From: an uncultured Clostridia bacterium
Lineage (GTDB): Bacteria > Bacillota > Clostridia > Oscillospirales > Ruminococcaceae
Reading direction: 5' to 3'
DNA: 6,045 nucleotides
Assembly: GCA_947176675.1 (NCBI GenBank)
Contig: CAMWRN010000160.1
Coordinates: forward strand, 1 to 6,045
Positions 4,794-6,045 of the stretch are shown in pieces. How positions within the stretch are numbered: position 1 is the first letter of the stretch; every line of letters starts with the position of its first letter. Under the pieces are notes generated by a model. The model was not told the origin of the DNA and searched no databases. It was given only the letters and a program-made list of their open reading frames with translations. The position numbers and the translations under genes are program-made.

Positions 4794-6005
4794 TCACTTC
4801 CACTCCATCATGTTCTGAAAATACGGATCTGCACCATAACGCCCCTCAAGATACTGCTTATCAAAAGCCGCGCTCGGCTGAATATGATTGTTATTTTCGT
4901 CCCTTATATCTGCCAAAGAATACAACTCACTCGATTCGTCAGAAAGCTTGCAGGCAAACCAAATCTCGTCGGTACGAAAGACGGAACTCTTCATTGTTGA
5001 TACATCATGAGATGTAAATATAAGCTGTGCATTTTTTGTATTTATCTCTGGATTTTTGAAAAGCATAACAAGAAATTTTAAAAGCTTTGGGTGCAGTTTG
5101 GCATCAAGTTCGTCAATTACTAATATTCCTCCCTCTGACATTACCAAAAGAACAAACGGAAGAATATTAAAAAGTTTTTGAGTTCCTGCTGATTCTAAGT
5201 CAATATTTAAGCGGAAAGTCCTATCATTAACTGTATGATCAAAAACCAAGTCATATGTTTCTTTTTTTGATGATCTTTCTACAAATTCAAAATTGCTTAT
5301 ATTAATTCCAACAGAATTTAACAGTTTAATAAGATTTTCTTTGAATTCAGCATCATCTGACACCAATATATGTTGCTCTGTATCGGGATCGGAATAATCT
5401 CGAATATAGCAGTGTTCAAACCAATCAATTACAATATTAATGGGTTCAAGCTTATAATTTATATATAAAAAAGAAAGAAATGGCATATTATCATTTACTT
5501 CTGTATTTATAGAATGCTTGTTAATACAAGCCCCCAGTTTAATTCCATTATTATTACGTTCAAAAACATCTGTTATTCTACTGCCAGACTTAAGTTTTAA
5601 TCGATAGAGATTTTCTTCGATTATTTTATTTTCCAAAATTTTGATAAAATATTTGTACTCAAATTCATTGTTTGGTCGAAAAAACAACTCGAATTCGGCA
5701 GCTGAATCACGAGAAGCATCATCAAAAGCAAAAGTAGACCATTTTGCCATTGGTTTCCTGTTAGATGTTTTAAAAAGCGAGATAGGATTCATCACAAGCG
5801 AATATACAAAACCAAAGGCGTTTAAAACATTTGATTTCCCCCCAGCATTGGGGCCGTAAATAACGGAAACTGGCAGAAATCTCTCTTTATCATTTGCAGA
5901 TTGCAGCAATGATTCATTAAATCCAATAGCTTTTGTCGCTTGCAGATCCAAAGTAACCTCATTTTTATAAGACTTAAAATTCTTGAAAGTAAATTGGCAT
6001 AACAT
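4794..6005 (-). CDS. rloA: AAA/ABC-type ATPase of the RloA/AbiLi kind (COG1106-like)
   Basis: This cytosolic ATPase has an SMC/Rad50-like head. The numbering here counts from the GTG at 6014; subtract 3 for the ATG at 6005. It opens with FTFKNFKSYKNEVTLDL (8-24), typical of the family. Walker A is YGPNAGGKSN (53-62, K60, S61); a signature-like ESAGTQKLF spans 274-282; Walker B is ILVIDE (297-302, D301, E302) followed by LDAKLHP; and the switch histidine lies in LIFTSHD (331-337, H336). The insert between Walker A and signature (about 65-270) is short and variable. In related pairs the ATPase senses infection and controls the TOPRIM partner encoded directly downstream. ATG 6005 starts MLCQFTF, as in relatives. 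GTG 6014 adds three residues and lies only 3 nt after AAAGG (6018-6022), whereas the ATG is 12 nt from it. Both starts are possible. The gene appears intact. Confidence 0.93.
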   Translation of the reverse strand: MLCQFTFKNFKSYKNEVTLDLQATKAIGFNESLLQSANDKERFLPVSVIYGPNAGGKSNVLNAFGFVYSLVMNPISLFKTSNRKPMAKWSTFAFDDASRDSAAEFELFFRPNNEFEYKYFIKILENKIIEENLYRLKLKSGSRITDVFERNNNGIKLGACINKHSINTEVNDNMPFLSFLYINYKLEPINIVIDWFEHCYIRDYSDPDTEQHILVSDDAEFKENLIKLLNSVGINISNFEFVERSSKKETYDLVFDHTVNDRTFRLNIDLESAGTQKLFNILPFVLLVMSEGGILVIDELDAKLHPKLLKFLVMLFKNPEINTKNAQLIFTSHDVSTMKSSVFRTDEIWFACKLSDESSELYSLADIRDENNNHIQPSAAFDKQYLEGRYGADPYFQNMMEWK

Positions 6006-6030
6006 TACAATCACACGCCTTTCTAATGTA

Positions 6031-6036
6031 ATTATA
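6031..6036 (-). promoter_or_regulatory. Probable -10 element of the rloA-rloB promoter
   Basis: Minus-strand TATAAT lies in an AT-rich stretch just upstream of rloA. The matching -35 would fall near or beyond the window edge and cannot be seen. A start near 6024 would leave a leader of only about 20 nt. Confidence 0.45.
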
Positions 6037-6045
6037 ATATATTTA

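Noticed and set aside
4716..5000. Plus-strand 94-codon frame over the rloA/rloB junction
   Set aside because: Antisense to two genes with clear motifs; no independent support.

Overview
The window is a compact anti-phage defence island. It has low to medium GC, strong AGGAGG-type ribosome binding sites, sigma-A-like promoters and simple hairpin/T-tract terminators. These features, and the style of the proteins, suggest a Gram-positive Bacillota genome, most likely a gut or rumen clostridium of the Ruminococcus/Oscillospiraceae kind. The taxonomic call is inference. No rRNA, tRNA, CRISPR array, transposase or integrase is visible.

Left part (1-2900, minus strand): a type I restriction-modification operon, hsdM - GNAT acetyltransferase - hsdS. 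It is driven by a near-consensus extended -10 promoter at 2867-2895. The hsdM stop codon is followed directly by the acetyltransferase ATG, and hsdS starts one base after the acetyltransferase stop. hsdS is cut by the window edge after 65 codons. hsdR is not in view and is expected beyond the left edge. GC is very uneven: about 45% in the hsdM core, about 28% in the acetyltransferase and about 32% in the start of hsdS.

Centre (2900-3700, plus strand): a divergent gene for an AbiEi-family protein, the DNA-binding antitoxin of type IV toxin-antitoxin systems. No AbiEii nucleotidyltransferase toxin follows; the gene ends at a bidirectional terminator 20 nt downstream. A perfect 15-bp inverted repeat flanks its -10 and contains its -35, which looks like a self-repression operator.

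Right part (3695-6045, minus strand): an AAA/ABC-type ATPase (RloA/AbiLi-like, COG1106 type) and a TOPRIM-like RloB/AbiLii protein form a two-gene operon ending in its own terminator. Downstream lies a separate 92-codon gene of unknown function with an excellent ribosome binding site.

Working picture: the R-M system marks self and cuts incoming DNA, while the ATPase/TOPRIM pair is probably a second-line abortive-infection effector. The AbiEi protein probably regulates its own promoter and could also affect neighbouring promoters. The embedded acetyltransferase is the least explained part and, with the toxin-less AbiEi, the best candidate for new biology here.
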